A DNA stretch of 64,000 nt from Bacteroides sp. GTDB lineage: Bacteria; Bacteroidota; Bacteroidia; Bacteroidales; P3. How positions within the stretch are numbered: the stretch's first letter is position 1; the number at the start of each line of letters is the position of its first letter. The stretch is taken from assembly GCA_023662825.1 (NCBI GenBank), contig JAMPIH010000001.1, forward strand, positions 124,001 to 188,000, read 5' to 3'. Of this stretch, positions 16,725 to 24,744 are shown piece by piece. Position numbers and translations under genes: made by a program. Under the pieces are notes generated by a model, which was not told the origin of the DNA, did not search any database, and saw nothing but the letters and a program-made list of their open reading frames with translations.

Positions 16725-16736
16725 TATTATCTTTAC
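16725..16736 (+). promoter_or_regulatory. Promoter -7 region TATTATCTTTAC of T9SS cargo 1
   Basis: The 12-mer contains TATCTTTA (16728-16735), a TAnnTTTG box with the final G changed to A. The identical 12-mer occurs upstream of T9SS cargo 2 on the other strand (35645-35656). It leaves a leader of about 95 nt before the ATG. Confidence 0.55.
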
Positions 16737-16744
16737 GGGAAGAT

Positions 16745-16779
16745 GGTTCGGAGAGTTTGCATGGTTTGCAAACCGAACC
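16745..16779 (+). other. 5'-leader stem-loop of T9SS cargo 1
   Basis: GGTTCG and GTTTGC (separated by a 4-nt bulge) pair with GCAAAC and CGAACC around a 7-nt loop, 12 bp in all. It begins 8 nt after the promoter box, so it would form at the very 5' end of the mRNA. No U-tract follows, so it is not a terminator. Confidence 0.6.
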
Positions 16780-16834
16780 GCCTTAACAAACAACAACCAA
16801 AATCAATTTATTGTTTAACTTAATTCTTAACACT

Positions 16835-19800
16835 ATGAAGAGATTGTTCTTTGCATTGGGATTGTCGATGACAATTCTTTTGTCGACTGCCTTTGCGCAG
16901 TCTGCTATGGAAAAGAAATCCGTAACCGCTGCCAAGCCTGCAATCACGGAATCTTTAAGCCAAAAAACTTCGCATTTGGGATCAAAATTTGTTAAACTTG
17001 GGGCGAAAAAATTCGATGCCAAAGGCAACAAGGCAACCAAGAGTGTGATGTTGAGGCATATAGCCACTTCCAAGGCGGCCGATCCCACTAAGGCGGTTGT
17101 TAAATTGGTTGTCGGTGAAGCATGGGACGATGGCTCCGGCTACCAGATTTTGCTGGATGCCACCGCGAAACTTTGCGATGACATTGACACTTACGAAGGT
17201 CTTGACCAAGAAAATCCACGTAGTTACTACGACCAAGCCTCTGTAACCATTCCCGCCGATGCCTCCCCCTCGAATGAAGAGACTTTCGTAACGGATTTCG
17301 AATCGGATTCCGCCGTGATTAATGGCGGTGTTTACGATGTGCTGGTTGTTAACCCCACGCCAATGGGAGATAAAATCTATCTTTACATTGCCAGTGGAAA
17401 TGCCGTTTTAGACGATTTCACTTTTGAAAACGGCTACACCTATACTTTTAACGTAACTACCGAAAGTAGCCTCGTTATGCCCTACGACATTACCGTTGAA
17501 CATGTGGTTGTACCTATGATCAATTGCGAAATCGGAGAAGAAGCGGAAGTGAAACTCACGGTAAAGAACTCAGGTTCACTCGATATCGACAGCTACACGG
17601 TATGGTACACCCTGGATGGCGAAGACAGCGTTAAACAGCAAATTACCGAACCCTTAAAGGCCGGTAAGGAAACCGTTGTAACCTTTACGCAAAAAATTAC
17701 CGAAGTAAAGGTCGATGAACCTTACGAAGTGGAAGCGGGCGTTATTCCCGTTGCCAAGGAATATTTTACACACGACAATTATGCGCATGGCCTTTTTGTA
17801 AAGAAAGATGTCGTTACAGAACTGCCGCTCAATGTTGTTTGGGAAAACTATGATATGGTGCCTGCTAATCCCGAAGCCTGGGATATTTACGAAGGCGAAG
17901 GAATTGAGGCAGCCATACCTGGCGAACCCTTGGTTTCCCGCTGCCTTAGCCTGAAGAAGGATGTGCACTACCGCATTTCCTATACCTATATGGCCGGTGG
18001 CGTTTATCTAGTCTGGGCGATTCCAGAAAGTTATTATGTGGTCTTTGGCCCCACCAGCAAGCCTATGGCTGAATGGGACACCGTTTTCTTCGATGACGAA
18101 GCCTACGTGGAAGACTGGACAGAAGCAGATATAAACATTACCGTAGATGCAGACGGAGAATATGCATTCTACTTCCAATGCGATGTGGGTGTCTTTGCCA
18201 TGACCGAACTTACCTTTGGCGAAGTGGCCGAAAAAGATATCCGCCTGGGGGCTTTTTCTACCGATGTACCGCATTTGGTTCCCGCCAACCACATTAACGG
18301 AGCATTCCTTGCCTCGGCCACCGTTCAAAACAGAGGCTATGCAACCATAGAAACCGCCGAGATTTCGGTTAAGATAGGACAGACCGAAGTGGGCAAGGTC
18401 GAATTAAAGAACCTGGCAGCCGACAGTATTCATACTGCCAACATTAACCTGACAGTTAGCGGACTGAAGGCAGACGATAAGGTTACCATGACAGCCACTG
18501 CTGTGCTTAATGGCGAATTGGAGGATCAGAAATCGGACAACACCTATGAAAAGTCCATAGAAGTAACGGAAACCGAGATGGCCTACGACTACGCTGACGA
18601 AACAATGTACACAGAAGAATATCGGATTGGAGGTAACGGTATCAGCATAGCTACCGGTATACCTTTCACGCTTACCGTGAAGGATACGCTGACCGCTGTT
18701 TCTTTGGGTTGGGCTCCTGCCGATGCCGATCAAACCATAGGTATCCGCATTCATAAATGGAACAAGGAAAACGAAACCCTGGGGGACTTGGTTTACGAAA
18801 CCTCAGCCCGCAGGGGAACGACTGCAGGTCAGCGTGAATACAAGGTACCTTCCATTATTTTGGAGGCCGGCAGCTATATGATTTCTGCAGTTCAATTGAC
18901 AACTTCTTTCTATGGGTTGATTGCCGACTTTACAAAAGAAGGTTTCATGTACATTACCTCCAACAATCCCGTAAATATGCAGCAAGGTTTAGGCACGCCG
19001 GCCATCCGCGCCATTTTCGGCCATGACGGCAAACCTATGGCAAAAGATGTTTTCGTTTCCGAAATCACCAAACCTAAGGAAACGGGACTGTTTGCAGTGA
19101 ACCAGGAAGTGGTTGCCCAAATAGGCAATAACGGTTTCGAAAGTGTTAAGGCACCTATCAGCCTGATGGTGAACGGAATAGTAGTTGATACAAAAGAAGT
19201 GAACCTGAGTGCGTACGAAAGCACCGAAGTAAGCTTCACCGCCGACCTTTCCGCCCCCTCTACCGAATACGCCCTCAAAGTGTTCTCCACTCTGGAGGAC
19301 GATGCCGATGTAACCAACGACACCTGTGAAAAGACGGTAACGTCGTTAAAGCCGGCCAATCCCTACATAATGGACTTCGAATACTGCGAAGACTATGTTA
19401 TTGAACACTTTAACCCTGCATGGAAAACCGTGGATGTGGACGGTAGCATAACGTACGGATTCTCTGGCATCTCATTCCCGCACGCTGGAGAACCTTTCGC
19501 CTTTATCGTTCTCAATCCCGGAGACCTTGGACTTGACGTAGAAGCTCATGGCGGAAACCGTATCGGTGCGGCATTCGCTGCCCAAGACGGATTAAACGAC
19601 GACTGGCTCATTTCCCCCAAACTTAAAATGATAGAAGGCAAGGAATCGATGTCGTTCTTTGTAAAGACTTTCGATGACGAGTATGGGTTGGAAAAATACA
19701 ACGTATTGGTTTCCACCACCAACGACCAGCCGGCAAGTTTCACCAAAATTGGCGAGACCCGCGAGGCCCCGGTGGAAGATTGGGTAAAGGTAACCATCGA

Positions 19801-20167
19801 CCTTAAGGAATACTCCGGCAAGGAAGTTTACCTAGCTATCCAGTGCGTTTCCGAAGATGCGTTCATCTTTATGATCGACGACATTACGGTATGCGAAGGC
19901 TATGTAGGCAACGAAAATGCTCCTGCGGTTGCCTCCCTGCTCTCGCTCTACCCGAATCCCGTTAACGAAATGGTCAATATCCATGCCGCCGACGTAACCA
20001 TCGAACAAGTGTCGATTTTCAACACCACGGGTATGATGGTTCAGCAGTTCAACGGGCTCAACACAACTGATTTCCGTTACAACGTAAGCAGTCTGACTTC
20101 CGGTCTGTACTTTGCCCGCGTTGCCACCGAACAAGGTGTTGCCGTACTCAAATTCATGGTTCGGTAA
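16835..20167 (+). CDS. T9SS-secreted adhesin-like protein with cleaved-adhesin domain (cargo 1)
   Basis: 1110 residues from the ATG at 16835, which gives a clean signal peptide MKRLFFALGLSMTILLSTAFAQ. The central part has two or three CARDB/Ig-like modules (VVPMINCEIGEEAEVKLTV..., TAEISVKIGQTEVGKVELKNL, EVVAQIGNNGFESVKAPISLMV). Residues about 850-1030 form a cleaved-adhesin (choice-of-anchor J) domain: FEYCEDYVIEHFNPAWKTVDVDG, NDDWLISPKLKM, VLVSTTN, IAIQCVSEDAFIFMIDDI-like ending. The last 75 residues are a type A T9SS sorting domain (LYPNPVNEMVNI... GLYFARVATEQGVAVLKFMVR). Known: such domains occur in Porphyromonas gingipains and HagA, where they bind host matrix and haem. Specific ligand unknown. 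Confidence 0.88.
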   Translation: MKRLFFALGLSMTILLSTAFAQSAMEKKSVTAAKPAITESLSQKTSHLGSKFVKLGAKKFDAKGNKATKSVMLRHIATSKAADPTKAVVKLVVGEAWDDGSGYQILLDATAKLCDDIDTYEGLDQENPRSYYDQASVTIPADASPSNEETFVTDFESDSAVINGGVYDVLVVNPTPMGDKIYLYIASGNAVLDDFTFENGYTYTFNVTTESSLVMPYDITVEHVVVPMINCEIGEEAEVKLTVKNSGSLDIDSYTVWYTLDGEDSVKQQITEPLKAGKETVVTFTQKITEVKVDEPYEVEAGVIPVAKEYFTHDNYAHGLFVKKDVVTELPLNVVWENYDMVPANPEAWDIYEGEGIEAAIPGEPLVSRCLSLKKDVHYRISYTYMAGGVYLVWAIPESYYVVFGPTSKPMAEWDTVFFDDEAYVEDWTEADINITVDADGEYAFYFQCDVGVFAMTELTFGEVAEKDIRLGAFSTDVPHLVPANHINGAFLASATVQNRGYATIETAEISVKIGQTEVGKVELKNLAADSIHTANINLTVSGLKADDKVTMTATAVLNGELEDQKSDNTYEKSIEVTETEMAYDYADETMYTEEYRIGGNGISIATGIPFTLTVKDTLTAVSLGWAPADADQTIGIRIHKWNKENETLGDLVYETSARRGTTAGQREYKVPSIILEAGSYMISAVQLTTSFYGLIADFTKEGFMYITSNNPVNMQQGLGTPAIRAIFGHDGKPMAKDVFVSEITKPKETGLFAVNQEVVAQIGNNGFESVKAPISLMVNGIVVDTKEVNLSAYESTEVSFTADLSAPSTEYALKVFSTLEDDADVTNDTCEKTVTSLKPANPYIMDFEYCEDYVIEHFNPAWKTVDVDGSITYGFSGISFPHAGEPFAFIVLNPGDLGLDVEAHGGNRIGAAFAAQDGLNDDWLISPKLKMIEGKESMSFFVKTFDDEYGLEKYNVLVSTTNDQPASFTKIGETREAPVEDWVKVTIDLKEYSGKEVYLAIQCVSEDAFIFMIDDITVCEGYVGNENAPAVASLLSLYPNPVNEMVNIHAADVTIEQVSIFNTTGMMVQQFNGLNTTDFRYNVSSLTSGLYFARVATEQGVAVLKFMVR

Positions 20168-20197
20168 AACCTGACTGTTCCCTGCGGGGAATATATG

Positions 20198-20236
20198 CGG
20201 AGGGCGGAAACATCAGTTTCCGCCCTCCGTTTTTTT
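20198..20236 (+). terminator. Strong terminator after T9SS cargo 1
   Basis: A perfect 14-bp GC-rich stem (20198-20211 with 20216-20229), 4-nt loop ATCA and seven T. It lies between two convergent genes, 31 nt after the cargo stop. Confidence 0.95.
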
Positions 20237-20254
20237 ATTGAGAACAATCCGCTT

Positions 20255-22408
20255 TTAGCCGAGCGTGTCGCGCACCACTTCTAAGATCTCGTCGCCGTAT
20301 TGGGCGGCCTTTACCTTGCCGATGCCTTTCAGGCCGAGCAGTTCCGCCTTGGTGCGGGGGGCGGCCTGGGCAATGCTTATCAGTGCCTTTTGCGAAAGGA
20401 TCATGAAGGCGGGTTTTTCCTCTTCCTTGTATTTTGCCGTGCGCCAGGCCCGCAAAGCCTCGAAAAGGCGGGCGTAGTCTTCGCCCACCGGCAGTTCCCG
20501 GGTTTCGTCCGGGTCTGCACCGGGCTTCGTCTTCGGGGTCGCGGAAATATTTTCCTTTTTCGTGGTTTTCGCTTTACGTACCGGTGAGGTGTCTTTTTCC
20601 TTTTCGAAGAACTGTTCCGATTTGGCGCGCAGATAGGCGGTGATATCGAAGGCCTTGGTTTCACACAACAATTTGAGCGTGTTCTGTTTTTCGGTAAACA
20701 GCCGTTTCAATTCCGCTTTTTTATCGGCCAGCCTTTCCTGTTCCTTTTGATTGTCGATTTCTACGGACAGGCGCGGGATAAGCGGTTGCAGTATGTTCTC
20801 GAGCTTTTGCAAAAAATACGCGGCGGCCTTGGTGCAGCGTTCGTCCTGATAGGCTTTCTCGCGCGTGGGCAATCGGTTTATCTCCACAAAAAAACGTTCG
20901 CCCACGGAAAATACATCCTGCTCGAAATCGGCCACGGCCTGCACTATATCGCCGTAAAGGCGCGGATAGACCTCGGGCAGCACCCTGTGCGCCACATCGC
21001 TTATCTCCCGCAGGCACTGCCGCAGGGCGGAAAAGTTGAACTGGTGCCGTATCAGGTCGAAACGGTAATCGGCCTTGCATTGCACCAGAAAACCGGCGTT
21101 GGAGCCGAAGTCGTTGTTCTGGACGAAGCTGTCTATGCGGTCGTCGCCCACGATCGATTCGGGCGTGAGGGGCGAGCGCAGCACGATGCCTTCCAGCGTG
21201 CGGCAGCGGCTCAAGGCCACATACACCTGCCCGTGGGCGAAGGCACGCCCGGCGTCGATCACCACCTTGTGGAACGTAAGCCCCTGGCTTTTATGTATGG
21301 TGACCGCCCAGGCAAGCCGCAAGGGTATCTGCTTGAAGGAACCCTCCACATCGGCCTTGATCTCCTTGGTTTCGTTGTCGATGACGTATTTTGTATTTTC
21401 CCAGGATTCGGCCTCCACCTTTATTTCTTCCGGTTCCCGGTTTTCTTCGTTGCACCTGACCCAGACCGCGTTTTCCCCGCAACGGGTCACGAAGCCTATC
21501 TTGCCGTTGTAGTAGCGGTGGTCGGGCGAGGAATCGTTCTTCACGAACATTACCTGCGCCCCTGGCTTAAAGCGCAGGGCGAATGCGGTGGGATACGACG
21601 ATTCGGGGAAGGTTCCGCTTATCTGCGCCTCATAGACACTTTCCTTTTCGGGCAGCGCCGCCAGACTCGCCTCGTTGATGCGGTCGCTCTGGTAGTTGTG
21701 GGTGGTAAGGGTGATGTAGCCGTCCTCTTCGGGCGGAACAAAACCGGGAACATAGCGCGAATGCAGCAGCTCGAGCACGCTTGGGTCGATATTCCGGGTG
21801 CGGATCTTTTCCAGAAGCCCGATAAAGGCCGCGTCGTTCTGCCGGTAGATCTTTTGCAGTTCCACACACGAAAAACCCACGGATTTCAAGGCCTCGCTCT
21901 CGAAAAAATAGGGCGAGGCATAGTAGTCTTTCATCTGCTCCCACTCGTCGTCTTTCACGATGGGCGCCAGCTGCTGCAGGTCGCCGATCATCAGCAGCTG
22001 CACGCCGCCGAAGGGACGGTGGTCGTTGCGGTACCGCTTCAGGATGCCGCTTACCTCGTCCAGAATGTCGGCGCGGAGCATGCTCACCTCATCGATTACC
22101 ATCAGGTCGATGCTGCGCATGAGGTTTATCTTCTCCTTGCCGATACGGAACTTGTTCTTGCGGCTGTAGCCGGGCAGGTAAAGCCCGAAAGGTAGCTGAA
22201 AAAAGGAATGCAGCGTGCTGCCGCCGGCATTGATGGCCGCGATTCCGGTAGGTGCAAGCACCACCATGCGCTTGGCCGAACGCCGCACCAGTTCTTTGAG
22301 GAATGTGGTCTTTCCTGTGCCCGCCCTGCCGGTGAGGAACAGATTCTGGTCGGTTTCCTCCACCAGTTCCATCGCAAAGGCGAATTCCGGGTTAACGTCA
22401 ACTTTCAT
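20255..22408 (-). CDS. Pif1/Dda-like superfamily 1B DNA helicase with C-terminal HRDC domain
   Basis: 717 residues. Walker A is GRAGTGKTTFLKE (about 27-39), then VVLAPTGIAAINAGGSTLHSFF, Walker B VIDEVSMLRAD, GDLQQLAPIV, a UvrD_C_2-like block IHKSQGLTFHKVVIDAGRAFAHGQVYVALSRC, and after a charged linker (QKEQERLADKKAELKRL and a K/T-rich stretch) a C-terminal HRDC domain (KPAFMILSQKALISIAQ... LKGIGKVKAAQYGDEIL). Known: Pif1-type enzymes unwind DNA 5' to 3' and resolve structures such as G-quadruplexes. The HRDC fusion is common in Bacteroidetes. Standalone gene with its own -7 box and convergent to cargo 1. Confidence 0.9.
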   Translation of the reverse strand: MKVDVNPEFAFAMELVEETDQNLFLTGRAGTGKTTFLKELVRRSAKRMVVLAPTGIAAINAGGSTLHSFFQLPFGLYLPGYSRKNKFRIGKEKINLMRSIDLMVIDEVSMLRADILDEVSGILKRYRNDHRPFGGVQLLMIGDLQQLAPIVKDDEWEQMKDYYASPYFFESEALKSVGFSCVELQKIYRQNDAAFIGLLEKIRTRNIDPSVLELLHSRYVPGFVPPEEDGYITLTTHNYQSDRINEASLAALPEKESVYEAQISGTFPESSYPTAFALRFKPGAQVMFVKNDSSPDHRYYNGKIGFVTRCGENAVWVRCNEENREPEEIKVEAESWENTKYVIDNETKEIKADVEGSFKQIPLRLAWAVTIHKSQGLTFHKVVIDAGRAFAHGQVYVALSRCRTLEGIVLRSPLTPESIVGDDRIDSFVQNNDFGSNAGFLVQCKADYRFDLIRHQFNFSALRQCLREISDVAHRVLPEVYPRLYGDIVQAVADFEQDVFSVGERFFVEINRLPTREKAYQDERCTKAAAYFLQKLENILQPLIPRLSVEIDNQKEQERLADKKAELKRLFTEKQNTLKLLCETKAFDITAYLRAKSEQFFEKEKDTSPVRKAKTTKKENISATPKTKPGADPDETRELPVGEDYARLFEALRAWRTAKYKEEEKPAFMILSQKALISIAQAAPRTKAELLGLKGIGKVKAAQYGDEILEVVRDTLG

Positions 22409-22433
22409 GTATTCCGTTTTGCACGCTTCAGCC

Positions 22434-22441
22434 CAAAGTTA
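22434..22441 (-). promoter_or_regulatory. -7 box TAACTTTG of the helicase gene
   Basis: TAnnTTTG match 25 nt before the helicase ATG on the minus strand, in the 50-bp gap after the Fn3 protein gene. Confidence 0.5.
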
Positions 22442-22458
22442 CAACAAGCTTTCCGATT

Positions 22459-24723
22459 TTAATACACCACCGTGCAGGGTGCCGAATAAGCCGACCAAAG
22501 CCCGTCTTGGTATTCGTATTGGATCACGTAGGCGTATTCGGTGTTCATCCTTACCGAAAAATCGGTGTAGAAGCCCTGGGCGGCGGTTTCGGCATCCAGG
22601 GCGGCCAGCAGACGCAGTTTGTCGTTTTCGGCACGGCGGTACAGATACATCCGCGCCACCGGCTTGCCGCTCTTTTCCTTCCATTGCAGCTGCACGTAAC
22701 GGTTGTCGGCATCCACAATTGCAAAAGGCGTTTTCGGCTTCAATACGGGCATATGCTCCACCTCGTAGGTAAACGGGCAATTTACGGTGTCTCTTCCCTT
22801 ATCGGAACCGTACGCCACGATATTGAAGGTGTATCGGGTCGTGTAATGTCGTTCGGGCATGGCGAATGTAAACGAAAAGGTTTCCGGAATGCCGGTCTTG
22901 GAATCCGCGGGAAAGTCCTTGAGCAGGAACCACGAAGACGAATCACAGCGGTAATACAGCGCATGGCCGCGCGCGTTGGAGGTCTGGCTGTTGTACCAGA
23001 CCAATTCCACCTTATCGCCCGCCACATGGCTCCTGCCCGAAAAAACGGCGGGCGCGGGCTTGTCGGGCAGCAGGTTCCTTACCGCCAGCAGCGCGCTCGG
23101 CTTGGAGATATTGCCGCTGACATCGACCGCGCGCACCGAATAGTAGAAACTTTGCAGGGTGTTGAGCGAAACGGTGTCGATAAACGAAGTGTCGGCCAAT
23201 GTATAGGCGGTTACCTGCACCGGTTCGGCCTTTTCCTCCACCTGACGGAACACCCGGTAGCCCGCCACATCCGCGTCGGGCGAAGGCTTCCAGCTGATAC
23301 GGACTATGCCCGCCGTATCCACGGTGTAGGCCAGTTCCGTGGGTGGAAGCGGCGGAAGGCTGTCTTTCTTCCAATAAAAGAAGGCACGAGAAAGGGTGCT
23401 TTGGCCGTTATCGCCCAGCGTCTTGACATAGAAATAGGAAGACACGTCCATTTGCCCGGGACTTACCGTAAAACGGCGCGTCTGGGGCGGCAGTTGCGCA
23501 GCCAGCAGACTGCTTTCGCTTTCGTTCCAGTCGGGCAGCGAGGCAACATATACCGAAAAGCCCTTTACCGAAGCCATGTTTTCTTCGGGATACGACCAGT
23601 AAAGACAGCATCGGCCCAGTTCATCGCCCGTTACCGAGTCGATCTCGGCCACCGCCAAAGGCATACCCGCGCTTTGGACGGCACGGCTCTGCGCCACCGT
23701 GAATTCCTGCCCGAACAGATCCACCCCGATCACGTGGTAAACGTAGCGGTTCTGCGCGTCGGGCAGGCTGTCGGCATAACGCATGGCATGCTGTCCGTTT
23801 CCCTGCAATACACTGAGCGGAGTCTGGTTCAGGCGAACATACTTCCGCAGGCTCGGTTTCTTGGCCTCAAGAGCCCTTTCCACGTAATAGCCGATGCTCT
23901 GCCGGGCCGCAAAACGGATGTCCCATTCCAGTTTCGCCGTAAGGTAGCCGTTTTCCACCTGTATTTCCTGCACGGGCGGCAAAAGCGTGCCGCTTTCCAT
24001 GCGCGTAAAGTACAGGGCCGTATCGGGCGCTTGGGCGGAAGAATCGGCCATATCCGCACCTGCCGCGTAGAGGCGGTAAAGGTAGTAGTGTCCTTTCTGC
24101 ACGTCTGCGTCCACATAGCCCATGCCGCCCAGACAGGCCACGGCAAACGAGCGGTCGCAGGCTACGTTCGCCAAGGCGAAACGCATCTGTTTTCGCTCCA
24201 TTTCCCTGGAGATCTGTTCCCAAGGCGAAAGCGCGAGCCCGCCCATCGACAGCGCGATATCGGGATTATACACGGCCTCGCCCAATACGGCGGCATACAT
24301 ATCCGTTTCGGCCAAGGCCGCGATCTTTGCCGTATCCACCTGCCTGAAAGGCGGAATGTCTATCTGTGTGCGCACCGGCGCATAGGCCAGGTTCGCGCGT
24401 GCCGAGCGCCCCATCTGCAGCGTATCGAAATCGTAGCGTTCCAGCACCCAGCCGCGCTCCAGGCTGTTCTGCCAGAGTTCGGGCGTAGCGACCGCCCAAC
24501 GCAGCCATACCTGATTCCTGCACACCTTGCCGGTAAGATACACGGAGGCTGAATCGGAGGTCTGCGCCCTTAATGCCGAGACGCCCAGCAAAAGCAGCCC
24601 CACGAGAATGCAGAGCACCGCCTTACGCACCTCCGCCAGGCCGCGCCGACCATTGCGCGGCGCGGCCATACAAAAACCAAACAACATCTTTTTCATCTTA
24701 TTCGCTATTTTAATCTTGCACAT
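22459..24723 (-). CDS. Secreted multi-fibronectin type III protein, function unknown
   Basis: Up to 754 residues. The start is uncertain: Met codons at 24723, 24696 and 24669 are all possible, because the hydrophobic export segment (AVLCILVGLLLLGVSALRAQ) lies at residues 35-54, after an unusually long basic n-region. The mature part is a chain of Fn3-like domains: an N-terminal one (VYLTGKVCRNQVWLRWAVATPE), a middle region with VEIDSVTGDELGRCCLYWSYPEE, and three clear C-terminal ones starting LPPLPPTELAYTVD, DKPAPAVFSGRSHVAG and KPKTPFAIVDADNRYVQLQW. No T9SS sorting domain or membrane anchor at the C-terminus. It starts 21 nt after the 1488-residue gene, so the two are probably one operon. 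Confidence 0.75.
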   Translation of the reverse strand: MCKIKIANKMKKMLFGFCMAAPRNGRRGLAEVRKAVLCILVGLLLLGVSALRAQTSDSASVYLTGKVCRNQVWLRWAVATPELWQNSLERGWVLERYDFDTLQMGRSARANLAYAPVRTQIDIPPFRQVDTAKIAALAETDMYAAVLGEAVYNPDIALSMGGLALSPWEQISREMERKQMRFALANVACDRSFAVACLGGMGYVDADVQKGHYYLYRLYAAGADMADSSAQAPDTALYFTRMESGTLLPPVQEIQVENGYLTAKLEWDIRFAARQSIGYYVERALEAKKPSLRKYVRLNQTPLSVLQGNGQHAMRYADSLPDAQNRYVYHVIGVDLFGQEFTVAQSRAVQSAGMPLAVAEIDSVTGDELGRCCLYWSYPEENMASVKGFSVYVASLPDWNESESSLLAAQLPPQTRRFTVSPGQMDVSSYFYVKTLGDNGQSTLSRAFFYWKKDSLPPLPPTELAYTVDTAGIVRISWKPSPDADVAGYRVFRQVEEKAEPVQVTAYTLADTSFIDTVSLNTLQSFYYSVRAVDVSGNISKPSALLAVRNLLPDKPAPAVFSGRSHVAGDKVELVWYNSQTSNARGHALYYRCDSSSWFLLKDFPADSKTGIPETFSFTFAMPERHYTTRYTFNIVAYGSDKGRDTVNCPFTYEVEHMPVLKPKTPFAIVDADNRYVQLQWKEKSGKPVARMYLYRRAENDKLRLLAALDAETAAQGFYTDFSVRMNTEYAYVIQYEYQDGLWSAYSAPCTVVY

Positions 24724-24744
24724 TGTGTTTTGTTTTAACGAACC

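Noticed and set aside
16835-20167. Protease activity for T9SS cargo 1
   Set aside because: Only Ig-like, cleaved-adhesin and sorting domains are visible; no His/Cys dyad or other catalytic motif.
22507-24552. Plus-strand frame of 681 codons opposite the Fn3 protein gene
   Set aside because: The Fn3 protein on the minus strand shows clear domain repeats and a signal sequence; this one shows none.
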